From positions 1 to 8,113 of the forward strand of contig CBFDBT010000121.1 in NCBI GenBank assembly GCA_965603115.1: a DNA stretch of 8,113 nt, given 5' to 3'. The stretch is from CBFDBT01 sp965603115 (GTDB lineage Bacteria; Pseudomonadota; Alphaproteobacteria; Sphingomonadales; Kordiimonadaceae). The stretch's first letter is position 1. Each line of letters starts with the position of its first letter. Below are positions 1 to 6,207 of the stretch, one piece after another. The notes under the pieces are model-generated. The model did no database searches and was not told the origin of the DNA. It saw only the letters and a program-made list of their open reading frames with translations. A program made the position numbers and the translations under genes.

Positions 1-500
1 GCAACAATATCTTCGCCTTCTTCTTCACCTTCAACCCGTCTGGTTTCAGAGTGTTCCGGAACTTTTGCAATGCCGTGACTAATAAAACTAACAGCATCAA
101 GGCGTGTCATATCTTGACTTTGAAGGAAATAAACCGAGTGGCTTTCTCGCTCGGAAAAAAGAGCAATCAATATGTTCGATCCATTCATTTCTTCGCGACC
201 TGAAGATTGAACATGCAAAATAGCGCGCTGCACAACACGCTGGAAACCAGCGGTCGGTGTCGCTTCCATGCCCGGTTCTAGCACTTTTAAATTCTCAAGT
301 TCATTATTAAGGTAATTAACAATCTGTCCCTTAAGCTCATCGAGATCAACACCACAAGCCAACATAACAGCGGCAGCATCCACGTCGTCAATGAGGGCCA
401 GCAATAAATGCTCTAAAGTGGCATATTCATGGCCTCGATCATTTGCAGCATCAAGGGCATTATGTAACGTCTTTTCTAGATATGGAGAAAAACTTGGCAC
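1..500 (-). CDS. clpA: ATP-dependent Clp protease ATP-binding subunit ClpA (N-terminal part, cut by window edge)
   Basis: This is the first 166 codons of ClpA, the AAA+ unfoldase that feeds substrates into the ClpP peptidase. My own translation starts MPSFSPYLEKTLHNAL and continues with the Clp N-domain repeat: YATLEHLLLALI near residues 26-37, then GFQRVVQRAI and NGSNILIALF in the second repeat. It ends in an acidic linker (VEGEEEGED) just before the first AAA+ module, which lies outside the window. The start is a GTG at 498-500, two bases after the clpS stop, with an AAGGAA ribosome binding site five bases upstream inside the end of clpS. The two genes are therefore almost certainly one operon with coupled translation. 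The N-domain is where ClpS docks, which fits the gene order. ClpB and ClpC share the N-domain fold, but the adjacent clpS makes ClpA by far the best reading. Confidence 0.95.
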   Translation of the reverse strand, partial: MPSFSPYLEKTLHNALDAANDRGHEYATLEHLLLALIDDVDAAAVMLACGVDLDELKGQIVNYLNNELENLKVLEPGMEATPTAGFQRVVQRAILHVQSSGREEMNGSNILIALFSERESHSVYFLQSQDMTRLDAVSFISHGIAKVPEHSETRRVEGEEEGEDIV

Positions 501-502
501 GC

Positions 503-829
503 CTATTCCTTTTCTAATGCGCATTGCAAAGGGTGTTCGTTTTGCTGAGCAAAACTGAGCACCTGATTTACTTTGGTCTCAGCAACTTCATATGTAAAGA
601 CCCCACATATGCCGACACCCTTTTGGTGTACATGCAACATCACTTCTGTTGCCTCTTGCGTGGTCATTCTGAAAAAGCGCTGCAAAATATGAATGACAAA
701 CTCCATAGGAGTAAAATCATCATTCAGTAATATCACTTTATACATTGATGGCTTTTTGGTCTTGGTCACTGTCTTGGTTAAAAGACCAGTATCCGAACCC
801 TTGTCATCATTATCATCATTTCTAGTCAT
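503..829 (-). CDS. clpS: ATP-dependent Clp protease adaptor ClpS
   Basis: ClpS (108 residues, normal length) recognises N-degron substrates and hands them to ClpA for degradation by ClpAP in the cytoplasm. The flexible N-terminal tail (about residues 1-26) is rich in Asp and Lys. The core follows: YKVILLNDDFTPMEFV at 30-45 holds the N36-D37-D38 triad that binds the substrate alpha-amino group. H68 in LHVHQKG matches the conserved pocket histidine. The C-terminal GICGVFTYEVAETKV and NEHPLQCALEKE segments are the family signature. The ATG at 827-829 has a GGAG ribosome binding site eight bases upstream. clpA begins two bases after its stop. All pocket residues are present, so this should be a working N-end rule adaptor. 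Confidence 0.97.
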   Translation of the reverse strand: MTRNDDNDDKGSDTGLLTKTVTKTKKPSMYKVILLNDDFTPMEFVIHILQRFFRMTTQEATEVMLHVHQKGVGICGVFTYEVAETKVNQVLSFAQQNEHPLQCALEKE

Positions 830-855
830 ATTCGCTCCGTAATCGTAGCCTAAGA

Positions 856-895
856 CTAAAAGCTACCCCTAAGTATATAGGGTACTATATTTTAG
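856..895. repeat. Interrupted inverted repeat upstream of clpS
   Basis: CTAAAA (856-861) pairs with TTTTAG (890-895), and inside it TACCC (864-868) pairs with GGGTA (880-884), separated by unpaired bases. It lies between the end of the J-domain gene and clpS and overlaps the candidate clpS promoter. It could be an operator-like dyad or a weak readthrough barrier for the mipZ unit. No U-tract follows on either strand, so it is not a classical terminator. Confidence 0.3.
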
Positions 896-901
896 CGTGA
901 A
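872..901 (-). promoter_or_regulatory. Candidate sigma70-type promoter for clpS-clpA
   Basis: Read on the minus strand, TTCACG (896-901) and TATACT (872-877) are separated by 18 bases, giving 4/6 and 5/6 matches to the vegetative consensus. Transcription would begin near 866, giving a leader of roughly 37 bases before the clpS ATG. This is a by-eye match in an AT-rich gap, so other registers are possible (for example TTCAAC with AATATA slightly upstream). Confidence 0.35.
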
Positions 902-934
902 GGGGGAAGTTGAAAATAATGTTAATTTTTATAA

Positions 935-1390
935 CTATTTATCTAATAGGATTTGTTTTGCCTCGTTTAACTTGGCTGCCATCCAGTCACTACCGCCCGC
1001 ATCAGGATGCGCGTTAGCAATAAGTTTGCGGTACGCCGCTTTAACTTCTTCCTCGGTTGCCCCTTGTTTGAGCCCTAAGATTTCATAAGCCTCAGCCCGA
1101 GACATGGCTGAATTACCTGAAGTCTTTTGGCGGAATTTATCTGAAAACCCTTGCGAACGACCTTGACCTTTTATTCTTCGCGCAACAGGAATTAGAAAAA
1201 CCAGCAAAGGTAATAGGCCAATATTACCGCGCGCTACACTGATAATAAGAAAAATAGCAACAATCAACAAACCTAGCAAAGCAAGACTAGCTAAAGCTTT
1301 TTTAACCTTTGCTACTTCAGTATTAGCATACCAGACCATTGCTCCGAAAACGCCTGCCGCGATGAAGCATCCAATGATAAGCCACCCCAT
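935..1390 (-). CDS. Membrane-anchored J-domain protein (DnaJ-like co-chaperone)
   Basis: This 151-residue protein has an N-terminal membrane part and a C-terminal J-domain. Residues about 3-21 and 36-70 are strongly hydrophobic, the second stretch being long enough for one or two helices, and are followed by a basic linker (ARRIKGQGRSQG). The J-domain occupies about 99-150: AYEILGLKQGATEEEVKAAY is helix I/II, and H128-P129-D130 is the HPD motif that stimulates Hsp70 (DnaK) ATPase. There are no Gly/Phe, zinc-finger or substrate-binding domains, so it is not DnaJ itself. The layout resembles the Tim14/Pam18 type: a membrane tether presenting a J-domain in the cytoplasm. The ATG shares its A with the mipZ stop (TAATG), and a GAGG motif lies inside mipZ just upstream, so it should be translated with mipZ. 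Its specific client is unknown. Confidence 0.88.
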   Translation of the reverse strand: MGWLIIGCFIAAGVFGAMVWYANTEVAKVKKALASLALLGLLIVAIFLIISVARGNIGLLPLLVFLIPVARRIKGQGRSQGFSDKFRQKTSGNSAMSRAEAYEILGLKQGATEEEVKAAYRKLIANAHPDAGGSDWMAAKLNEAKQILLDK

Positions 1391-2250
1391 TATTCTGCTG
1401 CCTCTGCCTTTTGCTTGTTACGAAATGGCAATGAAAGCGAATCCATAAGCAAACGCAGTTCCTGACGTGCAGCAACATGCGACATGGTAAGTCCCTTGCC
1501 ATCGATGCCACCAACATCTTTCAAATCCATCAAAGTGAGCCCTTTTAAAAACAGTTCGCGATATATTACCCGCTCCCCAAGGCCGCTGATATAGCGAAAA
1601 CCCATACGCTTTGAAAGCTTGGACAAGACCCCTTCCACTGCTTGTTTATTACGCGCATTTAAATTTCCCAATCGATTTCGCAGCACAACCCAGTCAATAT
1701 TGCTGCGGTCAGTTGAAGCGCGCAGCTTACGGGCTTCCCAGACCATTTCAGAATAGAGGCTTCCACCTTCAATCTCATGACTTTCGGGATTAACCTTAGC
1801 TAGCAGATCGATATCGACAAAACTGTCGTTTACAGGCGTTACCAGCGTATCTGCCCCCGCATGGGCGAGACGAGCAAGATGGGTGTCATTTCCCGGACAA
1901 TCAATCACAATAGCATCAGCAACATCCGCAAGTGATTCGATAGTCGTCAAAAAACGCTCCAATTCGTCGGATTCGGCCTCGTCACGATTTTTTAATGTAG
2001 AAGATGGCAAAACCTTAACAATAGGCATAGGCAGCTCTTGCTTGTTCGCCTTGCAATAGTCTTCACGGTTTTTTATGTAACTCGCGAGAGTTTTTTGTCT
2101 CGCATCAAGATCAATAATCCCCACACGGTGGCCTTCGTTCAATAACGCCACAACAATATGCATGGCTGTCGTTGACTTGCCAGAACCGCCTTTTTCATTC
2201 CCCAAAACAATCATATGTGGTTGATTGTATGACACTTTATTTGATGACAC
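1390..2250 (-). CDS. mipZ: Division plane positioning ATPase MipZ
   Basis: MipZ is a ParA/MinD-superfamily ATPase of alphaproteobacteria. In Caulobacter it binds ParB at the chromosome poles and nearby DNA, forming a gradient that inhibits FtsZ polymerisation except at midcell. The 286-residue protein shows the deviant Walker A NEKGGSGKST (18-27, including the signature K20), the Walker A' segment GIIDLDARQKT (44-54) and Walker B AIVIDCPGND (113-122). MipZ-specific stretches follow: TPVNDSFVDIDLL, SLYSEMVWEARK, DWVVLRNRLGNLNARN, ERVIYRELFLKGLTLMDL and HVAARQELRLLMDSL. These separate it from chromosomal ParA and MinD. The GTG start at 2248-2250 is supported by a GAGGGAG ribosome binding site seven bases upstream. 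It is divergent from the glucosaminidase-panC pair. A short Lys/Ala/Glu-rich tail extends past the last conserved helix. Confidence 0.95.
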   Translation of the reverse strand: MSSNKVSYNQPHMIVLGNEKGGSGKSTTAMHIVVALLNEGHRVGIIDLDARQKTLASYIKNREDYCKANKQELPMPIVKVLPSSTLKNRDEAESDELERFLTTIESLADVADAIVIDCPGNDTHLARLAHAGADTLVTPVNDSFVDIDLLAKVNPESHEIEGGSLYSEMVWEARKLRASTDRSNIDWVVLRNRLGNLNARNKQAVEGVLSKLSKRMGFRYISGLGERVIYRELFLKGLTLMDLKDVGGIDGKGLTMSHVAARQELRLLMDSLSLPFRNKQKAEAAE

Positions 2251-2301
2251 TAAGCTACTCCCTCTTATGACTCAGCACACGACCTTTTGCCAAAGATACA
2301 G

Positions 2302-2331
2302 ATAATGGTCTTGTAATTTTCATTTTGTCAT
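2302..2331 (-). promoter_or_regulatory. Candidate promoter for mipZ
   Basis: On the minus strand ATGACA (2326-2331) and CATTAT (2302-2307) are 18 bases apart, matching the sigma70 consensus at 5/6 and 4/6 positions. This would start transcription about 45 bases before the mipZ GTG. It is a by-eye match in AT-rich DNA. Confidence 0.3.
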
Positions 2332-2354
2332 ATACTTCAAAGAAAGTCTGTTTT

Positions 2355-2372
2355 AAAAGTTAAAAAACTTTT
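2355..2372. repeat. Short perfect inverted repeat in the mipZ / glucosaminidase divergent gap
   Basis: AAAAGTT (2355-2361) and AACTTTT (2366-2372) form a perfect 7-bp dyad around a 4-base centre. It sits between the two divergent genes, next to the candidate -35 of the plus-strand promoter, where an operator would be expected. It is entirely A/T apart from one G-C pair, so chance is a real alternative. Confidence 0.3.
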
Positions 2373-2401
2373 TGCGTGTTGAGATGTTATGGTTGTTATA
2401 A
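2372..2401 (+). promoter_or_regulatory. Candidate promoter for the glucosaminidase-panC unit
   Basis: TTGCGT (2372-2377) and TTATAA (2396-2401) are separated by 18 bases, upstream of the start codons at 2420/2435. The predicted leader is short (about 12-27 bases), which agrees better with the ATG at 2435. Weak evidence, by eye only. Confidence 0.3.
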
Positions 2402-2419
2402 AAGCACTCACTTTTTTAA

Positions 2420-3382
2420 ATGTATGGGTATTTAATGCCGAAAATTAATTTAAAATCTGGACTTTATAAACTTTACACTTTTTTCTTTTTGGGAATGATG
2501 GTCGTAAGTTTGCTTGCTGGCCTTGCTCTTCACCAAATTCGTCAAGCTCGCGATGAAGCTTTTGCTGGCACTGCAGACGAATATGTAGAAGTCAAAGAAG
2601 CTAGAAAAGAATTACACTACGGCCTGACAGCAGCCGCTGCTGGCGTTGTATATGTTCCTCGTACATACTTAGATCGGCTTCCTGAGGGCTTACCGCAAAT
2701 GCGCAATGTCCGTAAAAAGAAAGAGCTGTTTTCTGCCACATTACTGCCATTGATCTTACGGTCAAACGAGCTAATACGGGAAGAAAGAGGACGACTTGAA
2801 GACCTTAAATCTTACCTTGAATCTGGTGACCCTCTAACCGATCTTGATGTCAAATGGCTTATCCATCAACGCGGTCGATATGGCATCAGTGATACTATTG
2901 ATGTTTCCACAAAACTAGTGGATCGCTTATTATATCACTGTGACATAATCCCGCCGTCCATGGCCCTTGCTCAAGCGGCAATTGAAAGCGGTTGGGGAAC
3001 ATCAAGGTTTGCACAATCTGGCAATGCAATTTTTGGACAGTGGGTTTGGGGGGATAGCCAGGAGGGCATGTTACCATTAGGGCGTGACGAAGGCGCTACA
3101 CATAAGGTGAGAAAGTTTGATAACTTGATCGATTCGGTGCGTTCCTATGCCCATAACATTAACAAAAACCGCGCTTATGATGAGGTTCGCAAACGTCGTG
3201 CAGAATTGCGCAAAGCGGGCAAACACATCAGCGGTGAACATTTAACACATGGACTGATAAAATATTCCCAGCGCGGACAAGATTATATTGAAGATATTCT
3301 CGGCCTGATTTCATATAATCAATTCTCTGGGCTCGACCATAGTCGCTTAGAACCGGTAAATAAGCCTCAGTTAAAGCTATGA
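2420..3382 (+). CDS. Bax-like glucosaminidase domain protein, membrane anchored (peptidoglycan hydrolase)
   Basis: This is a likely beta-N-acetylglucosaminidase acting on peptidoglycan in the periplasm. A short positively charged N-terminus precedes one hydrophobic helix (about residues 19-37), best read as a signal anchor. Residues 40-130 are a charged helical region. The glucosaminidase domain covers about 140-305: the motif MALAQAAIESGWGTS contains the expected catalytic E189, and NAIFGQWVW, RKFDNLIDSVRSYAHNIN, YDEVRKRRAELR and YSQRGQDYIEDI follow, as in the E. coli Bax family (COG2992). An in-frame ATG at 2435 (MPKINLKSG) is an equally possible start. Neither start has a strong ribosome binding site, but GGG lies six bases before 2435. 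The stop overlaps the panC start (ATGA). The name Bax reflects homology, not a demonstrated role. Confidence 0.88.
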   Translation: MYGYLMPKINLKSGLYKLYTFFFLGMMVVSLLAGLALHQIRQARDEAFAGTADEYVEVKEARKELHYGLTAAAAGVVYVPRTYLDRLPEGLPQMRNVRKKKELFSATLLPLILRSNELIREERGRLEDLKSYLESGDPLTDLDVKWLIHQRGRYGISDTIDVSTKLVDRLLYHCDIIPPSMALAQAAIESGWGTSRFAQSGNAIFGQWVWGDSQEGMLPLGRDEGATHKVRKFDNLIDSVRSYAHNINKNRAYDEVRKRRAELRKAGKHISGEHLTHGLIKYSQRGQDYIEDILGLISYNQFSGLDHSRLEPVNKPQLKL

Positions 3383-4230
3383 CAAACCCGCCACCTATCG
3401 TTCGAACGATAAAAGACTTACGAACTCATGTGAAAGCATGGAAAGCTGAGGGGCTACTTGTTGGTCTTGTACCCACAATGGGGGCACTTCATAGAGGTCA
3501 TCTGTCCCTAGTTGAAGAAATAGCCAAAAAAACAGACCGCATTATCGTATCAATTTTTGTTAATCCCACACAATTTAGCCAGAACGAAGACCTAGAGAGC
3601 TATCCACGCCTTGAGGCCGAAGACCTAGAAAAACTAAGCACAACCTCCTGCCACCTTGTCTTTGCCCCTGATGTCACTGAAATGTATCCAGAAGGGCATC
3701 AAACCAGCGTATGCCTAGAAGGCATCACACAAGGCCTTGAGGGGACAGCTCGTCCAGGGCATTTCGATGGGGTGGCGACCATAGTCTCAAAGCTCCTAAA
3801 CCAATGCATGCCCGATGTGGCAATCTTTGGTGAAAAAGATTATCAGCAGTTACAAACCATCAAACGCTTCGTGCGCGACCTAGATATGGATGTTGAAATC
3901 ATTGGCGGTAAATTAATACGCGAAAGTGATGGCCTAGCTATGTCGTCCCGCAATGTTTACTTGAACGTTAATGAGCGCATCATTGCCGGTCAATTTAACC
4001 TGATACTCAAAGATTTAACTCAAGCCGTTAATGCTGGCACACCGCTGCGCGAAGCCGAAGCACACGCGACAGAGCTGCTACTCAAAGCAGGGTTTTCAGC
4101 TGTAGATTATGTCTCCATACGCGATGCTGAGAACTTGAATGAAATACGTGAAATCACCCGCCCAGCACGCGTTCTTGCCGTTGCGCGTCTTGGCAAAATA
4201 CGTTTACTTGATAATATGGAAATAAATTAA
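3379..4230 (+). CDS. panC: Pantothenate synthetase (pantoate--beta-alanine ligase)
   Basis: PanC joins pantoate and beta-alanine using ATP, via a pantoyl-adenylate, as the last step of vitamin B5 synthesis for coenzyme A. The 283-residue length is normal. Visible family motifs are VPTMGALHRGH (31-41, the HxGH nucleotide-binding signature), VSIFVNPTQF (57-66), ARPGHFDGVATIVSKL (124-139, pantoate binding), FGEKDYQQL (150-158, the KxDY-like catalytic loop) and the KMSKS-like MSSRNVYL (188-195). The end of the protein is the conserved C-terminal domain (AVDYVSIRDAENL, ARLGKIRLLDN). The ATG lies within the glucosaminidase stop (ATGA overlap), and no good separate ribosome binding site is visible, so translation is probably coupled. 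panB and panD are not in this window. Confidence 0.97.
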   Translation: MTNPPPIVRTIKDLRTHVKAWKAEGLLVGLVPTMGALHRGHLSLVEEIAKKTDRIIVSIFVNPTQFSQNEDLESYPRLEAEDLEKLSTTSCHLVFAPDVTEMYPEGHQTSVCLEGITQGLEGTARPGHFDGVATIVSKLLNQCMPDVAIFGEKDYQQLQTIKRFVRDLDMDVEIIGGKLIRESDGLAMSSRNVYLNVNERIIAGQFNLILKDLTQAVNAGTPLREAEAHATELLLKAGFSAVDYVSIRDAENLNEIREITRPARVLAVARLGKIRLLDNMEIN

Positions 4231-4239
4231 AATTGAGGA

Positions 4240-4267
4240 TTGAGTTCGTATTTCAATTGCGTATATT
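4240..4267 (+). promoter_or_regulatory. Candidate promoter for the CSD-DUF1294 gene
   Basis: TTGAGT (4240-4245) and TATATT (4262-4267) are 16 bases apart in the 87-base gap after panC. A start near 4274 would leave a leader of about 44 bases. The gene could also be transcribed from the panC unit, because I see no terminator hairpin between them. Confidence 0.35.
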
Positions 4268-4317
4268 CTCTCGATATTATACCCCAAATAATCTTTACAA
4301 AAGAGAGAACTTCTACG

Positions 4318-4911
4318 ATGCGCCATAAGGGCAAAATAAAATTTTGGAATGATGAAAAAGGCTTTGGATTTATTGAGCCCGCAGACGGAAGCAGGGATGT
4401 TTTTCTTCATATCAAAGAATTTGATCTGCGCAATAAAAGGCCTGAACAGGATGAAGTAGTTACTTATGAAATTTCAGGTGAGCGCAAAGGACGTCCTTTT
4501 GCTATTGATGCAATGCGTCCATGGCATCGTCAACTGACAAGCTTACCAAGTATTCTTTCTTACCTCTTTTTGACAACTGTGGGAATTTCAGTCCTGACAG
4601 GGCAAATCACAAATGTTTTATTCTTTTTTTATATCGCCATGAGCTTCGTAACATTCATGATTTATGAATTTGACAAAGACGCTGCTCAAAAAGGACGGTG
4701 GCGATTTCAAGAGACTACACTACAGTTACTCGCCCTCTTTTGTGGGTGGCCTGGAGCGCTTCTAGCTCAGGAGAAACTGCGCCATAAATCAAAGAAATCT
4801 AATTTTCGAATAATATTTTGGTTTATGGTTGTTATTAACTGTGCTGCTTATGCATGGGTATACACCCCCGATGGCGCTATCTTCCTTGATAATTTGATAG
4901 CAAAATTTTAA
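4318..4911 (+). CDS. Cold-shock domain protein with C-terminal DUF1294 membrane domain
   Basis: This is a 197-residue two-domain protein. Residues 3-66 are a cold-shock (OB-fold) nucleic-acid-binding domain: GKIKFWNDEKGFGFIEP carries RNP1 (KGFGFI, 14-19), and DVFLHI (27-32) is RNP2. A predicted transmembrane region follows (about 76-93 and 100-116). The DUF1294 signature is IYEFDKDAAQKGRWRFQE (115-132), then LLALFCGWPGALLAQEKLRHKSKK (split at 137-149 and 150-160) and a last hydrophobic helix (about 164-180). The fusion is a known architecture and would place an RNA- or ssDNA-binding domain at the inner membrane; its function is not established. The ATG at 4318 is chosen because a GAGAGA ribosome binding site lies nine bases upstream. 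A longer reading from TTG at 4240 adds 26 residues that do not resemble the family. Confidence 0.92.
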   Translation: MRHKGKIKFWNDEKGFGFIEPADGSRDVFLHIKEFDLRNKRPEQDEVVTYEISGERKGRPFAIDAMRPWHRQLTSLPSILSYLFLTTVGISVLTGQITNVLFFFYIAMSFVTFMIYEFDKDAAQKGRWRFQETTLQLLALFCGWPGALLAQEKLRHKSKKSNFRIIFWFMVVINCAAYAWVYTPDGAIFLDNLIAKF

Positions 4912-4996
4912 CGATAAACCATGTGCCACACACCTAAGCTCAGAGACCGAATACATACTCGTAGCCTAGAGAATTATAAACTCTCAAAATTCTATA

Positions 4997-5698
4997 TTAC
5001 AATTCATTCGCCATTTTCATTAATCTATAAAGATTCTTCATTGATGTCATCTGGGCATAAATAACCGGTAAAAATCCGCGTTTACGAAGATCTAAAAACG
5101 TTTCTTCTGGCAAATTATTCAGCTTTTCTTCATCTACAAAAGACAAGCCCTGAAGGTTAATCTTCTCACCCTTAACTTCAACAGTCAGAGGCTGCTCTAT
5201 CAAAAGATCTAACTGCACAAGCAATTGTGTGAAGCCTATCGTGACTTGACTAAACTCGTTAAACTCAACTATGGCATGTCGACGTGCCTGATGATATGCG
5301 GTCATTTCACCTTTGTCATCATACAACAACTCACCTTCATCACGAGATACAAGAGGATGGTCTGTATCAAGTTCAAGTAAAGGATTTTCTATATCATCCG
5401 CATTGGCTGATAGTGTAAAGGGCGGGTTCCAAAGAATTTTTGGCAGATAAAGGCCAGCCCACTTTTCATCACTAGCAAAGAGGCTCTCCCCAGACTTGAT
5501 GCCAGTTAATATTACAGCCTGATAGCCTTTATTTTCAGGAGCTTTCACAAACAATATTGGGAATTCAATACTTGCGGCTACAAATTCTTGTACAACAACA
5601 GGTAAAATATTTTGATCTTTAGCTATAGAAAAATCTGCTTGATTCTTAACTCGAATATCCTTGTGCGTTTCCGGCTTTATCACTGCAACTGAGGCCAT
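4997..5698 (-). CDS. SapC family protein
   Basis: This 233-residue protein matches the SapC family (named after a Campylobacter S-layer locus), whose biochemical role is not firmly known. Recognisable stretches are LPVVVQEFVAASIEFPILFV (32-51), the GESLFASDEKWAGLYLPKIL block, and the C-terminal block around FVDEEKLNNLPEETFLDLRK with GFLPVIYAQMTSMKNLYRLM. I see no signal peptide or membrane helix, so it is probably cytoplasmic. The start is ATG at 5698, since GGAG lies about ten bases upstream. An upstream in-frame GTG at 5752 would add 18 residues but has no ribosome binding site. It follows the DUF1489 gene by 64 bases on the same strand and may be the last gene of that unit. No S-layer protein gene is visible nearby, so an S-layer role is not supported here. 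Confidence 0.85.
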   Translation of the reverse strand: MASVAVIKPETHKDIRVKNQADFSIAKDQNILPVVVQEFVAASIEFPILFVKAPENKGYQAVILTGIKSGESLFASDEKWAGLYLPKILWNPPFTLSANADDIENPLLELDTDHPLVSRDEGELLYDDKGEMTAYHQARRHAIVEFNEFSQVTIGFTQLLVQLDLLIEQPLTVEVKGEKINLQGLSFVDEEKLNNLPEETFLDLRKRGFLPVIYAQMTSMKNLYRLMKMANEL

Positions 5699-5707
5699 TA
5701 TATTTTT

Positions 5708-5712
5708 ACTCC
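5708..5712 (-). promoter_or_regulatory. Ribosome binding site fixing the sapC-family start
   Basis: GGAGT on the minus strand lies about ten bases before the ATG at 5696-5698. It supports this start over the longer in-frame GTG at 5752, which has no purine-rich motif in front of it. Confidence 0.6.
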
Positions 5713-5762
5713 ATTTGAAAAAAAGAATGTAGCCGACCTTGGCGCCTGCCACAAGTTGAACT

Positions 5763-6194
5763 TTATATCAAACCAAGTTCTTTAAGCTCTGCTGCCATTT
5801 CAATGTCTTGGCCACTCGCATTAAGTGGGGTATCATCCATATCGGGAGCCGCATCACTAGTTTGCAGATAACGCCACCCCTGAAAGCCACGCCGCTTAGT
5901 CGGCACAACCAGTTGTATTTTTGGCGAAACATAGATACGGCACAAACGTCTACCATTACCGTCTTCACCATCTTGTAAATCTATGATTTCACTGCGAACC
6001 TGTATTAACCCTTTGATAATCCAGTAGATCGAACCACCATCCATCAGAGCTTCCTTTTTACGAGGAACATTGCGCGTAACAATGGGCACAACAAACCCTA
6101 ACTCAGGATCAAATTCACCATAAGCTTCAAATCTTTGATTAAGCTCTGACACTGATGCTATGCCTGCGGCAATTTTGAGGAGGTGAATAGTCAT
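5763..6194 (-). CDS. DUF1489 family protein
   Basis: This 143-residue protein belongs to DUF1489, a small family largely confined to alphaproteobacteria with no assigned function. Characteristic segments are the N-terminal MTIHLLKIAAGIASV, then VTRNVPRKKEALMDGGSIYW (39-58), IIKGLIQVRSEI (59-70) and KRRGFQGWRYL (100-110). No signal peptide, membrane helix or catalytic motif is evident, so it is probably cytoplasmic. The ATG at 6192-6194 lies 13 bases after the stop of the response regulator. No clear Shine-Dalgarno motif is visible, so translation may depend on coupling to the upstream gene. The C-terminal tail (about 115-143, with PDMDDTPLNASGQDIE) is acidic and probably flexible. Confidence 0.88.
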   Translation of the reverse strand: MTIHLLKIAAGIASVSELNQRFEAYGEFDPELGFVVPIVTRNVPRKKEALMDGGSIYWIIKGLIQVRSEIIDLQDGEDGNGRRLCRIYVSPKIQLVVPTKRRGFQGWRYLQTSDAAPDMDDTPLNASGQDIEMAAELKELGLI

Positions 6195-6207
6195 AGGATA
6201 AAATTAC

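Noticed and set aside
1390..2250. Plasmid or phage partition ParA
   Set aside because: The MipZ-specific segments and the chromosomal core neighbours (panC, clpS/clpA) make this MipZ; no parB or mobile genes are nearby.
4240..4317. Upstream extension of the CSD-DUF1294 protein from a TTG codon
   Set aside because: The 26 extra residues precede the normal cold-shock domain start, and the good ribosome binding site lies before the ATG at 4318.
4967..4996. Possible bidirectional terminator between the convergent CSD-DUF1294 and sapC-family genes
   Set aside because: TAGAGAATT and AATTCTATA pair at 8 of 9 positions, but the stem is AT-rich with a 12-base loop and has no U-tract on either side, so it is not convincing.
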